Positions 1-5,612 of a DNA stretch of 6,832 nucleotides are shown in pieces. The stretch spans positions 1 through 6,832 of the forward strand of contig JASHVC010000709.1 in assembly GCA_030039655.1 (NCBI GenBank), written 5' to 3'. A model generated the notes under the pieces. The model was not told the origin of the DNA, did not search any database, and saw only the letters and a program-made list of their open reading frames with translations. The first letter of the stretch is position 1. Every line of letters starts with the position of its first letter. Source of the DNA: Xanthobacteraceae bacterium (lineage in GTDB: Bacteria; Pseudomonadota; Alphaproteobacteria; Rhizobiales; Xanthobacteraceae). Position numbers and translations under genes: made by a program.

Positions 1-344
1 CCGCCGCGCGCAATGGCATCGTCGAGGTCCTTGCTCGGCCGCTTGAACTGCAGGGCCGTACGCGCCTTGCCCTCGGACACCGCGATGGCCGAGAGCTGCG
101 CGTTATCGAGCTTATGAAACATCACCAAGTTGCCGCCGCTGTCGAGGATGGTGATCGCCACCTGCCAGGAATTCTCGACGGCCTGGAGCTCGGCCGCGGC
201 CATGACCCGCTTCGCCTGATCGAGCGTGATCGGCGGGCCGTAGGGCGGCAGCCCCGACGATTCGGTCTGCTGGGCCAAAGCCGGCTGAAAGGCCGATATG
301 GAGCAAAGGGCCAACGCGCACGCGAGCGCGAGCATCCGGTACAT
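1..344 (-). CDS. Exported GlcG/HbpS-family (DUF336) heme-binding-like protein, 3' end outside window
   Basis: The first 114 codons are visible; the gene runs off the left edge. Residues 1-24 form a signal peptide: a short charged start (MYRM), a hydrophobic Leu/Ala/Cys core, and an ALA|QQ cleavage site near residue 24, so the protein is probably periplasmic. The mature part opens with a [18 protein letters not shown] segment, then a strand with the DSGGNLV signature (about residues 68-74) and an SEGKARTA helix (90-97), the arrangement typical of GlcG/HbpS proteins. Members of this family bind heme or small ligands; some are encoded near glycolate or other oxidation genes, but many have no defined role. 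The ATG at 344-342 is preceded by AGGGGAGG eight bases upstream, which fixes the start. It is transcribed away from msrA across a 175-bp divergent gap. The family call is firm, the ligand unknown. Confidence 0.85.
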   Translation of the reverse strand, partial: MYRMLALACALALCSISAFQPALAQQTESSGLPPYGPPITLDQAKRVMAAAELQAVENSWQVAITILDSGGNLVMFHKLDNAQLSAIAVSEGKARTALQFKRPSKDLDDAIARG

Positions 345-352
345 CTGCGAAG

Positions 353-360
353 CCTCCCCT
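353..360 (-). promoter_or_regulatory. Ribosome binding site of the GlcG/HbpS-family gene
   Basis: Read on the minus strand this is AGGGGAGG, eight bases before the ATG at 344-342. It supports this ATG, which gives a proper signal peptide, over the second Met three codons further in. Confidence 0.7.
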
Positions 361-367
361 ACTACGC

Positions 368-388
368 GCCGCCGCAAGGCGCGGCGGC
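368..388. other. GC-rich perfect hairpin in the divergent intergenic region
   Basis: GCCGCCGC (368-375) and GCGGCGGC (381-388) are perfect reverse complements, an 8-bp stem around a 5-base loop. It sits in the 175-bp gap between two divergent starts and just upstream of the ribosome binding site of the minus-strand gene. It would fold in that gene's leader if the transcript begins to the right of 388. There is no T-tract on either side, so it is not an obvious terminator. Short G/C triplet runs form such stems by chance fairly often in GC-rich DNA, so a role is uncertain. I saw no convincing -35/-10 pair elsewhere in the gap. Confidence 0.4.
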
Positions 389-506
389 ACAATAAGCGGC
401 AAAGGCCGTACGCGAAAGCGGGTCGTGGGCGCCGGATTCCTTCAAAACGTGATCATCGTGGCCGATGCTTCGCGGCCACGCAGCCATTATATTTGCTGCA
501 TCAATC

Positions 507-511
507 AGGAG
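507..511 (+). promoter_or_regulatory. Ribosome binding site of msrA
   Basis: AGGAG with an 8-base spacer before the ATG at 520. It decides the start against in-frame positions upstream such as ATG 298, which lies inside the neighbouring gene's coding sequence on the other strand. Confidence 0.75.
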
Positions 512-519
512 ACGGCGAC

Positions 520-1176
520 ATGTTCTCGTTTCGGAAAATGCTGGAAGTGCCGGCCGCCGGCGAGGCCCTTCCGGGCCGCCAAACGCCCATCCCCACCGCC
601 AAGCAACACTTCGTCAACGGCCACGCGCTCAAAGGTCCCTACCCCGAAGGGCTCGCCATGGCGATGTTCGGGCTCGGTTGCTTCTGGGGCGCCGAACGCA
701 AATTTTGGGAGCTGGGCGACGGCGTGTACGTGACCGCGGTCGGCTACGCGGGCGGTCCGACGCCCAATCCAACCTACGAGGAAGTCTGCAGCGGGCGCAC
801 CGGCCACAACGAGGTTGTGCTCGTGGTCTACGACCCAAAGAAGATCTCATACGAGCAGCTGCTCAAGACATTCTGGGAAAGCCACGATCCAACCCAGGGC
901 ATGCGCCAGGGTAACGACGTCGGCACCCAGTACCGCTCCGGCATCTACGTGTTTACGCCCGAGCAGCGCGCCGCCGCTGAGGCCTCTAAGGCCGCGTACG
1001 CCAAGGCTCTTGCGGCCCAACGCATGGGGCCAATCACGACGGAGATCATCGACGCTCCGCCGTTCTATTTCGCCGAGGACTATCACCAGCAATATCTGGC
1101 GAAAAATCCCCACGGCTATTGCGGCCTTGGCGGTACCGGCGTGAGCTGCCCGATTGGTACCGGCGTCGCCGCGTAA
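520..1176 (+). CDS. msrA: Peptide-methionine (S)-S-oxide reductase MsrA
   Basis: This 218-residue cytoplasmic repair enzyme reduces methionine-S-sulfoxide, free or in proteins, with electrons from thioredoxin. The signature GCFWGAE is at residues 53-59, with catalytic Cys54. The family stretches [18 protein letters not shown] (about 75-92), [20 protein letters not shown] (about 121-140) and [11 protein letters not shown] are all present. The tail carries [13 protein letters not shown] with Cys201 and Cys210, the likely recycling cysteines; their spacing is one residue wider than I recall for E. coli MsrA. The roughly 50-residue N-terminal extension ([17 protein letters not shown]) also matches the long E. 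coli type. The ATG at 520 follows AGGAG at 507-511 with 8 bases between. The frame is open further upstream, but that part reads as low-complexity arginine-rich sequence with no family similarity. The identification is secure. Confidence 0.97.
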   Translation: MFSFRKMLEVPAAGEALPGRQTPIPTAKQHFVNGHALKGPYPEGLAMAMFGLGCFWGAERKFWELGDGVYVTAVGYAGGPTPNPTYEEVCSGRTGHNEVVLVVYDPKKISYEQLLKTFWESHDPTQGMRQGNDVGTQYRSGIYVFTPEQRAAAEASKAAYAKALAAQRMGPITTEIIDAPPFYFAEDYHQQYLAKNPHGYCGLGGTGVSCPIGTGVAA

Positions 1177-1201
1177 CTCTGTAAACAACAAGTGGCGGAC
1201 G

Positions 1202-1235
1202 GCGAATGGGTGATCCTGACCCGTTCGCCATTCGC
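1202..1235. repeat. Imperfect intergenic inverted repeat between msrA and the UPF0114 gene
   Basis: GCGAATGG (1202-1209) and CCATTCGC (1228-1235) are perfect 8-base reverse complements separated by 18 bases. The surrounding text is a degenerate run of GCGAATGG / GTTCGCCATTCGCTAC words. From memory, similar 'TTCGCCATTCGC' strings recur between genes in Bradyrhizobium-like genomes, so this may be a decayed dispersed intergenic repeat rather than a terminator. There is no T-tract after it. It fills most of the 115-bp gap. Confidence 0.4.
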
Positions 1236-1291
1236 TACACGTCATTCACCGCCTGTGCTATCGAGCGAACGGATAGCTTCGCGGGGATTTC

Positions 1292-1807
1292 ATGCGGGAG
1301 ATGGAACGCGCCTTTCGGAGGCTGATCTTTCTCAGCCGGTGGCTGGCGGCGCCCTTTCTGGTCGGTTTAGTCGCCGCACTTTTACTGCTGCTCTATCGAT
1401 TTTTTGCGGACTTGCTCACGTTGGCGACGCACGTTCCCACCGACGGTTGGCACGACCTCATCGTCGGCGTTCTCAACCTGGTCGATATAACGCTGACCGC
1501 AAATTTGATCCTCATCGTGATATTCTCCGGATACGAAAACTTGCTCCGCAAGGTCGATGCGGACGAACAAGCCCACCTGCCGGCGGGCCTCGTCGGTGTC
1601 GGCTTCGTCGCCCTCAAGCAGAGGCTCCTGGGCTCGGTCGCCGCCATCGCCGCGGTGGAGGCGCTGGCCTGGTATCTCGATCTTCAAGAAACGACCGACG
1701 CGACCAAGCTCGTCTGGGCCATCGGATTCCCGCTCATGTTCGTCGGCGCACTGTTGATGCTTGCGATCGCCGACCGGCTTGGACGGAACGGCAACGAGTC
1801 GGAGTAG
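1292..1807 (+). CDS. UPF0114 (YqhA-type) integral membrane protein
   Basis: This 171-residue protein has four predicted membrane segments at about residues 17-38, 54-79, 111-130 and 139-160. It matches the E. coli YqhA pattern: an N-terminal SRWLAAPF, then LVDITLTANLILIVIFSGYENL across the second segment (63-84), a basic LKQRLLGSVAAI entry to the third (108-119), and a DRL motif after the last segment. Length agrees with the family. The biochemical function of UPF0114 is not established; an inner-membrane location is clear. ATG 1292 has GGGGA at 1283-1287 with a short 4-base spacer. A second in-frame ATG at 1301 matches where the E. coli protein begins (MER) but its purine-rich stretch directly abuts it, so I prefer 1292. 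It lies 115 bp after msrA in the same direction and may be co-transcribed. Confidence 0.88.
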   Translation: MREMERAFRRLIFLSRWLAAPFLVGLVAALLLLLYRFFADLLTLATHVPTDGWHDLIVGVLNLVDITLTANLILIVIFSGYENLLRKVDADEQAHLPAGLVGVGFVALKQRLLGSVAAIAAVEALAWYLDLQETTDATKLVWAIGFPLMFVGALLMLAIADRLGRNGNESE

Positions 1808-1868
1808 AGCCACCGACGACCTTTCTGATTGCTAACTGCCAACCAGGACGCGCGTGATCTGCCGCATT

Positions 1869-1959
1869 CGTCATGCCCGGCCCTGTGCCGGGCATCAACG
1901 TCTTTGGAGTCCGCTCAAACTCAAAGACGTGGATGGCCGGGACAAGCCCGGCCATGACG
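1869..1959. repeat. 91-bp compound palindromic intergenic repeat (three-hairpin element)
   Basis: The ends CGTCATG (1869-1875) and CATGACG (1953-1959) are reverse complements. Inside are three hairpins: ATGCCCGGC/GCCGGGCAT (1873-1881 with 1887-1895, 5-base loop), ACGTCTTTG/CAAAGACGT (1898-1906 with 1922-1930, 15-base loop) and ATGGCCGGG/CCCGGCCAT (1933-1941 with 1947-1955, 5-base loop). All three are perfect 9-bp stems. The whole can fold as one long inverted repeat or as a three-leaf structure. From memory, GTCATG-xCCGGG-CTTGTCCCGG elements of this form are highly repeated between genes in Bradyrhizobium and relatives. Here it separates two convergent 3' ends and may help stop transcription from both sides. 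No ORF or T-tract is associated. Confidence 0.8.
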
Positions 1960-1982
1960 CGAAAAAGAGTTGCGCGCGATTT

Positions 1983-2660
1983 TTATTTCTTCACGTTTTT
2001 CGCCAGGAACGCCAGGGTACGCTGCCAGGCAAGCTTGGCGGCCGCCTCCTGATAACTGCCGCGTTCGTCGCAGCTGAAGCCGTGCTGCGCGTCCGGATAA
2101 ACGTAGATCTCACAATCGGCGCCGCGCTTCTGTTTGATGAGATCGACGTCGCTCATGGGGATCGAAGCGTCCTTCTCGCCGAAATGCATCTGAGTCGGTA
2201 CTTTCGGCTTCTGGTCGGCGTTCTTGGCGATCTGGCCGCCGTAATAGCAGACGGACGCCGAGAGCCCGTTGAGCTTGCATGCCGACAGAAACGCGATGGT
2301 CCCGCCCATGCAGAAACCCATGATGGCGACTGGCCCGGACTTTTTCAGTTCGTCGATCGCGGCCTGAACGTCGAGCAGCATCGCGCCCCAATTGGGATTG
2401 GCGACAAACTTGCGGGCGTTGGCGATCTCGTCGGGCGTATAGCCGGATTGGAAATTCGGTTGCTGGCGGTCGAACACTGCCGGCGCCACGGCCGCATAGC
2501 CTTCGGCGGCGACGCGATCGCAGACGGCGCGAATGTGTTGATTGACCCCGAAGATCTCTTGAATGACGACGACGCCGCCCTTGGCCGCGCCACTCGGATC
2601 GGCCCGATAGGCGCCAAGCTTGAAGCTGTCAGAAGCGGTGAGTGTGAATTGCTTACCCAA
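1983..2660 (-). CDS. Dienelactone hydrolase family protein (carboxymethylenebutenolidase-like)
   Basis: This 225-residue alpha/beta hydrolase probably acts in the cytoplasm, with no signal peptide seen. The family hydrolyses dienelactone to maleylacetate in chloroaromatic breakdown, though many members act on other esters or lactones. The nucleophile motif is GFCMGG with Cys117. The other triad members are Asp164 (GEKDASIP) and His193 (AQHGF). Glu35 in VVVIQEIFGVN corresponds to the glutamate that tunes the cysteine in the classic enzyme. The start is TTG at 2660-2658, preceded by a perfect AAGGAGG five bases upstream; the first residues (MGKQFTLTASDSFKLGAYRA) fit the family N-terminus. The nearby genes give no catabolic context, so the substrate is unknown. 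It is last on the minus-strand run and converges on the UPF0114 gene. Confidence 0.92.
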   Translation of the reverse strand: MGKQFTLTASDSFKLGAYRADPSGAAKGGVVVIQEIFGVNQHIRAVCDRVAAEGYAAVAPAVFDRQQPNFQSGYTPDEIANARKFVANPNWGAMLLDVQAAIDELKKSGPVAIMGFCMGGTIAFLSACKLNGLSASVCYYGGQIAKNADQKPKVPTQMHFGEKDASIPMSDVDLIKQKRGADCEIYVYPDAQHGFSCDERGSYQEAAAKLAWQRTLAFLAKNVKK

Positions 2661-2665
2661 GACGT

Positions 2666-2672
2666 CCTCCTT
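2666..2672 (-). promoter_or_regulatory. Perfect Shine-Dalgarno deciding a TTG start
   Basis: Minus-strand AAGGAGG, five bases before TTG at 2660-2658. This is the strongest ribosome binding site in the window and is what fixes the unusual TTG start of the dienelactone hydrolase. Confidence 0.85.
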
Positions 2673-2781
2673 CGACTGATGGGAAATGACCCGGCCGTGA
2701 GCGGAAGCCTGTCACGTGGCCGCGCGCACCATACACCGTGAGCATAGGCCGCTGAAATCCCACGATGCGTATACCGGCTAA

Positions 2782-2820
2782 GCCGCGCATGCGGCCGTGC
2801 ACCCGCCAGCGGGCCACACG
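2782..2820 (-). terminator. Possible hairpin pair downstream of the L,D-transpeptidase gene
   Basis: Two small GC-rich stems follow the L,D-transpeptidase stop at 2844. CCCG/CGGG (2802-2805 with 2810-2813) is flanked by CGTG/CACG (2796-2799 with 2817-2820). Then comes GCCGC/GCGGC (2782-2786 with 2791-2795). Neither is followed by a T-tract, so this is a weak terminator candidate. The remainder of the 183-bp gap up to 2661 holds the leader of the next gene; I see no clear promoter boxes. Confidence 0.25.
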
Positions 2821-2843
2821 CCTGCTTCGGCGCCGATCAGCAC

Positions 2844-4277
2844 TCAGCGGCTGATGACGATGAAATCCGTACCCTCGCCGGTTTCGGGACCGAGATCATG
2901 ATCGGACACAACAAGCGAGGAGCCTGGGACCATCAGTTCGGAAATCTGCTCCATCACGTCCTGCGGGATCGCGATGCGCGCGAGCGCCTCTTGCGGCGTT
3001 TCCGGTGGCGGCAATTGCGACAGAGCGGCTTGAGCAACGGGCTCTTCGAAGACTTCGCGCTTGCGCCTTCCCCACGCGTCCGTCACGTACTTCACGTGTT
3101 GCTCGCCCCTCGGCGCCTCCGCGGGCAGCGTCACCACGTTCCAGCGGAACGTCGTGTGGTCCGGCATATAATCGAGCGCCGTGAAGACGTGCGTGCCGAG
3201 CGGCTCCTGCGGACGGTCGATCTTGACCGGCGCCTCGAACAGCGGAGTGAAGTCCTGCCGTACAAAAATCTTTCCTTCCTTGCGGCTGATAAAGACTGCG
3301 ATCGGTGCACTGCCCGCCGCGGCAAGCTGCACAGGCTTGGGCAGCGGCAGAGGGATGTCGTCTGCCGCGATGGGTGCACTCATGTCGGCCGGTTGGACGG
3401 TCTGACCGGCAGCATCCGTCGTGGCGGGGTCACCTTCTTTGGGTTCCGCCGCGTCAACCGCGACTTTCAGGACTTCAGCGAGCGGCACCGCTGCCGACTG
3501 GGTTGGTTGCGCAATCGCTGCACCAGGACCCTGGGACCCAGCGCCCGGCGCCGCCACCGTACCCGTCACGAGATTGTCAGACTTTCCCGCCGACGGCGGA
3601 TCGCCCGCATCAGTCTTCGTACCAGGATCTATGGTTAGCGCCGTCTTAAGGGTCTGCGGCAGAGCCGCCGATGGTCCCGTCTTTTCCTTGTGCACAAACA
3701 AATGCGGATCTGCGAAATCGGCCGGCTTCAACTCGGGACGGGCGATTACGACGCGCATCCCCATAGTACGAAGTTGCCACAGACGCGCAGCGAAGTCGTG
3801 CGGCATGCGGATGCAGCCGTGCGAAGCCTGATGGCCGAGACCAACGCCCTCATGCAGCGCCACGCCCGACCAGGTGATACGCTCCATGAAGGGCATTGGC
3901 GCGTTATCGTAGATATTCGAATGGTGATAGCGGTCGCGTTGGATGACGCTGAACACACCCATCGGCGTGAGATGGCCGGGCACGCCGGTGGCGACCAACT
4001 GATCCTCTACATGCGTACCGCCGCTGTAAAAGTGCAGTTTCTGCTGATTGATTGACACAAAGATTTGCAGCGGGCCCTTGGGAATATCGCCGAATGGCAG
4101 TTTGCTAACGTGCTCTGTTTCTGCGCGTCCGGACTGGTGTCTGGCTGATTTGGCCGCAGCGGGCGGCGAAGTCGCGGCCAACGCCAAACCGAAAGCAACC
4201 ACGCATACGTTTCCGAGCAAAATGTGCTTGATTCGCACAGTGGACACGGTGCTTTGCCGCGCGTATTTCGTACTCAC
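2844..4277 (-). CDS. Exported L,D-transpeptidase (YkuD domain) with degenerate second YkuD-like module
   Basis: This 477-residue periplasmic enzyme should form L,D (3-3) peptidoglycan cross-links or attach proteins to the wall. Numbering starts at GTG 4277. A signal peptide occupies residues 1-42, with a basic start (KYARQ, RIKH), a hydrophobic core at about 19-36 and an AAA|K cleavage site. The YkuD domain spans about 71-178, with His142 in HEGVG and the active-site SHGCIRM at 153-159 (Cys156). A Pro/Ala-rich linker runs from about 199 to 324. A second stretch (325-391) resembles the first half of YkuD (PIAVFISRKEGKIFV, PLGTHVFTA) but has no HGC. The C-terminus (453-477) contains VSDHDLGPETGEGTDFIV. 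GTG 4277 has GAGG eight bases upstream and puts the signal peptide at the very N-terminus. An in-frame ATG at 4319 is the main alternative; it would add 14 residues. Confidence 0.9.
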   Translation of the reverse strand: MSTKYARQSTVSTVRIKHILLGNVCVVAFGLALAATSPPAAAKSARHQSGRAETEHVSKLPFGDIPKGPLQIFVSINQQKLHFYSGGTHVEDQLVATGVPGHLTPMGVFSVIQRDRYHHSNIYDNAPMPFMERITWSGVALHEGVGLGHQASHGCIRMPHDFAARLWQLRTMGMRVVIARPELKPADFADPHLFVHKEKTGPSAALPQTLKTALTIDPGTKTDAGDPPSAGKSDNLVTGTVAAPGAGSQGPGAAIAQPTQSAAVPLAEVLKVAVDAAEPKEGDPATTDAAGQTVQPADMSAPIAADDIPLPLPKPVQLAAAGSAPIAVFISRKEGKIFVRQDFTPLFEAPVKIDRPQEPLGTHVFTALDYMPDHTTFRWNVVTLPAEAPRGEQHVKYVTDAWGRRKREVFEEPVAQAALSQLPPPETPQEALARIAIPQDVMEQISELMVPGSSLVVSDHDLGPETGEGTDFIVISR

Positions 4278-4285
4278 TTGTTTTT

Positions 4286-4289
4286 CCTC
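4286..4289 (-). promoter_or_regulatory. Ribosome binding site deciding a GTG start of the L,D-transpeptidase
   Basis: Minus-strand GAGG followed by eight A-rich bases and GTG at 4277-4275. Starting here leaves a normal short n-region before the signal-peptide core. The alternative ATG at 4319 has only AAAGGG partly inside the adjacent hairpin. Confidence 0.6.
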
Positions 4290-4327
4290 AGCCGCAACGA
4301 TTCGCGAATCGCATTCCATTAGACACC

Positions 4328-4362
4328 CTTTGCGCGTTGCCATTAAGTGGCAATGCGCAAAG
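4328..4362. other. Long near-perfect hairpin/palindrome upstream of the L,D-transpeptidase gene
   Basis: Bases 4328-4342 pair with 4348-4362 in a 15-bp stem with a single G:T mismatch (4336 with 4354) and a 5-base loop. The arms are CTTTGCGCGTTGCCA and TGGCAATGCGCAAAG. It lies 51 bp before the GTG start at 4277 and 93 bp after the stop of the upstream flavin monooxygenase gene. No T-tract follows on either strand, so a standard terminator is unlikely. It could be a leader RNA structure, a processing or stabilising stem between two cistrons, or an operator for a dimeric regulator. Confidence 0.65.
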
Positions 4363-4425
4363 CCGCTTATCCCCAGTTCACGGTAGCAAAACAGCAGTAT
4401 CGCGCCATCGCCTAATGCATCGTTA

Positions 4426-4446
4426 TCCGCCTTAATCACAGGCGGA
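4426..4446 (-). terminator. Hairpin just after the LLM monooxygenase stop, possible terminator
   Basis: TCCGCCT (4426-4432) pairs with AGGCGGA (4440-4446), a perfect 7-bp GC-rich stem with a 7-base loop, starting 8 bases past the stop codon at 4455-4457. The minus strand continues TAACGATGC with no T-tract, so termination is plausible but unproved. The gap 4278-4454 holds this stem and the larger one at 4328-4362; I found no clear promoter boxes between them. Confidence 0.4.
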
Positions 4447-4454
4447 ACAGCGAT

Positions 4455-5474
4455 TCAGGGTCGCGGCGGCAATGCGAACGCTCGAGCAAGAAGCTCGTAC
4501 GAACGCTTTCGCGCCCCATGATCGTAAACCATCGAGGTGACCATAAGTTCGTCGGCGCGTGTCGATTCGATCAGCGCCAATAATCGTTCCTTCACGCGCT
4601 CTATGCCGCCAACAATGAGGCGCGTGCGCTGGCGTGCGACGCGTTCGCGATCGATGGGGGTATACGGATAGGCAGCCGCCTCTTCGGGGGACGCGAGCGG
4701 AGCGTATTCACCCTTGGCGCGGCGAACAAAATGCAGTTCCGCGCTTGCTCCGATGCGCTCCGCCTCGACATCTGTATCAGCCGCGATCACTGCGGTGCCG
4801 AGAATCGCATAGGGCTCCGCCAGCGTCGGCGACGGCTTGAAATGCGCCCGATAACTCAGCATCGCGCTTTCGGCGTCATAGTCGGAAAAATGATGGGCGA
4901 ACGCGAATCCCATGCCGACGGCGGCGGAAAGTTCGGCGCTGTACCCGCTTGAGCCCAACAGCCAAATCGGTGGCAGCGGCACATCGGCCGGCATCGCACG
5001 TACATTGCGAAACGGATGGTTCTCCGGGAAGCCGCGGCGTTCGAGCAGCAGCAACTCCTGGAAACGCTCTAGAAAATCGTCGCCCTCGCGCGGATCCTGC
5101 CGGGCGCGAAGCGCGTAGGAGGTCAGCGGATCGGTCCCCGGCGCGCGCCCGAGCCCAAGATCAATGCGGCCGGGAAACAACGCTTCCAAAACCTTGAAAC
5201 GCTCGGCGACCATGAGTGGCGCGTGATTTGGCAACATCACCCCGCCGGAGCCGACGCGAATTTCCGACGTCACCGCCGCGATCTGCCCGATCATAATCTC
5301 GGGCGCCGAACTGGCGATGTTCGCCAGGTTGTGGTGCTCGGCGACCCAGTAACGCTTGTAGCCGAGCCGCTCCGCGAGTCGCGCGAGGTCGAGCGAATTG
5401 CGCAAAGCGGCCGACCCCGGCGTTGCGGTGGTGACGGGCGACAAGTCGAGGACGGAAAGGGGAACCACGCGCAA
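4455..5474 (-). CDS. LLM-class flavin-dependent oxidoreductase, YhbW/MsnO8-type luciferase-like
   Basis: This 339-residue cytoplasmic TIM-barrel protein belongs to the bacterial luciferase-like monooxygenases, which use reduced FMN and oxygen; the substrate of this subgroup is not known. It follows E. coli YhbW closely by eye: [10 protein letters not shown] at the start, [23 protein letters not shown] (27-49), [13 protein letters not shown] (75-87), [14 protein letters not shown] (102-115), [10 protein letters not shown] (171-180), FAFAHHF (190-196) and [12 protein letters not shown] (308-319). Length is as expected. The start is uncertain: an in-frame TGA at 5477-5475 directly precedes TTG 5474, so only TTG 5474 or GTG 5468 can serve. 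Neither has a strong ribosome binding site (GTGGA lies a few bases before TTG). It is flanked on the same strand by the anchored Pro/Ala-rich protein upstream and the L,D-transpeptidase downstream, with gaps of 138 and 177 bp. Confidence 0.92.
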   Translation of the reverse strand: MRVVPLSVLDLSPVTTATPGSAALRNSLDLARLAERLGYKRYWVAEHHNLANIASSAPEIMIGQIAAVTSEIRVGSGGVMLPNHAPLMVAERFKVLEALFPGRIDLGLGRAPGTDPLTSYALRARQDPREGDDFLERFQELLLLERRGFPENHPFRNVRAMPADVPLPPIWLLGSSGYSAELSAAVGMGFAFAHHFSDYDAESAMLSYRAHFKPSPTLAEPYAILGTAVIAADTDVEAERIGASAELHFVRRAKGEYAPLASPEEAAAYPYTPIDRERVARQRTRLIVGGIERVKERLLALIESTRADELMVTSMVYDHGARKRSYELLARAFALPPRP

Positions 5475-5612
5475 TCATTCCACTATGGCGGCGGACAAAT
5501 CGTATTATTTCAAGAGTCTTTGCCCGGGTCTTTAGATCGTGGCTGCCCGCGGAATGTTCAATGGCACACGGCTTACGCTGCCGTCTTCAGGATGTGCAGG
5601 CACGCATGGGCG

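Noticed and set aside
298..519. Longer msrA reading frame starting at ATG 298
   Set aside because: The first 74 residues are arginine-rich, unlike MsrA, overlap the opposite-strand GlcG-family gene, and lack the good ribosome binding site seen before ATG 520.
1192..1857. Plus-strand open frame of 221 codons overlapping the UPF0114 gene
   Set aside because: It is out of frame with a clear four-segment membrane protein, is arginine-rich in the way GC-rich shadow frames are, and runs into the intergenic repeat.
1869..1959. CRISPR array or tRNA in the hairpin-rich gap
   Set aside because: There are no regularly spaced direct repeats, and the stems do not form a cloverleaf with tRNA-conserved bases. 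The pattern is a single symmetric inverted repeat.
1854..2741. Long plus-strand open frame opposite the dienelactone hydrolase
   Set aside because: It is antisense to a gene with an intact catalytic triad, begins inside the compound palindrome, and has no recognisable motif.
2898..3638. Plus-strand open frame opposite the L,D-transpeptidase
   Set aside because: Its arginine-rich composition and position opposite a well-supported coding sequence mark it as a shadow frame.
4278..4439. Longer L,D-transpeptidase frame from GTG 4439
   Set aside because: The GTG lies in the loop of the hairpin at 4426-4446, has no ribosome binding site, and would put 54 extra residues in front of the signal peptide.
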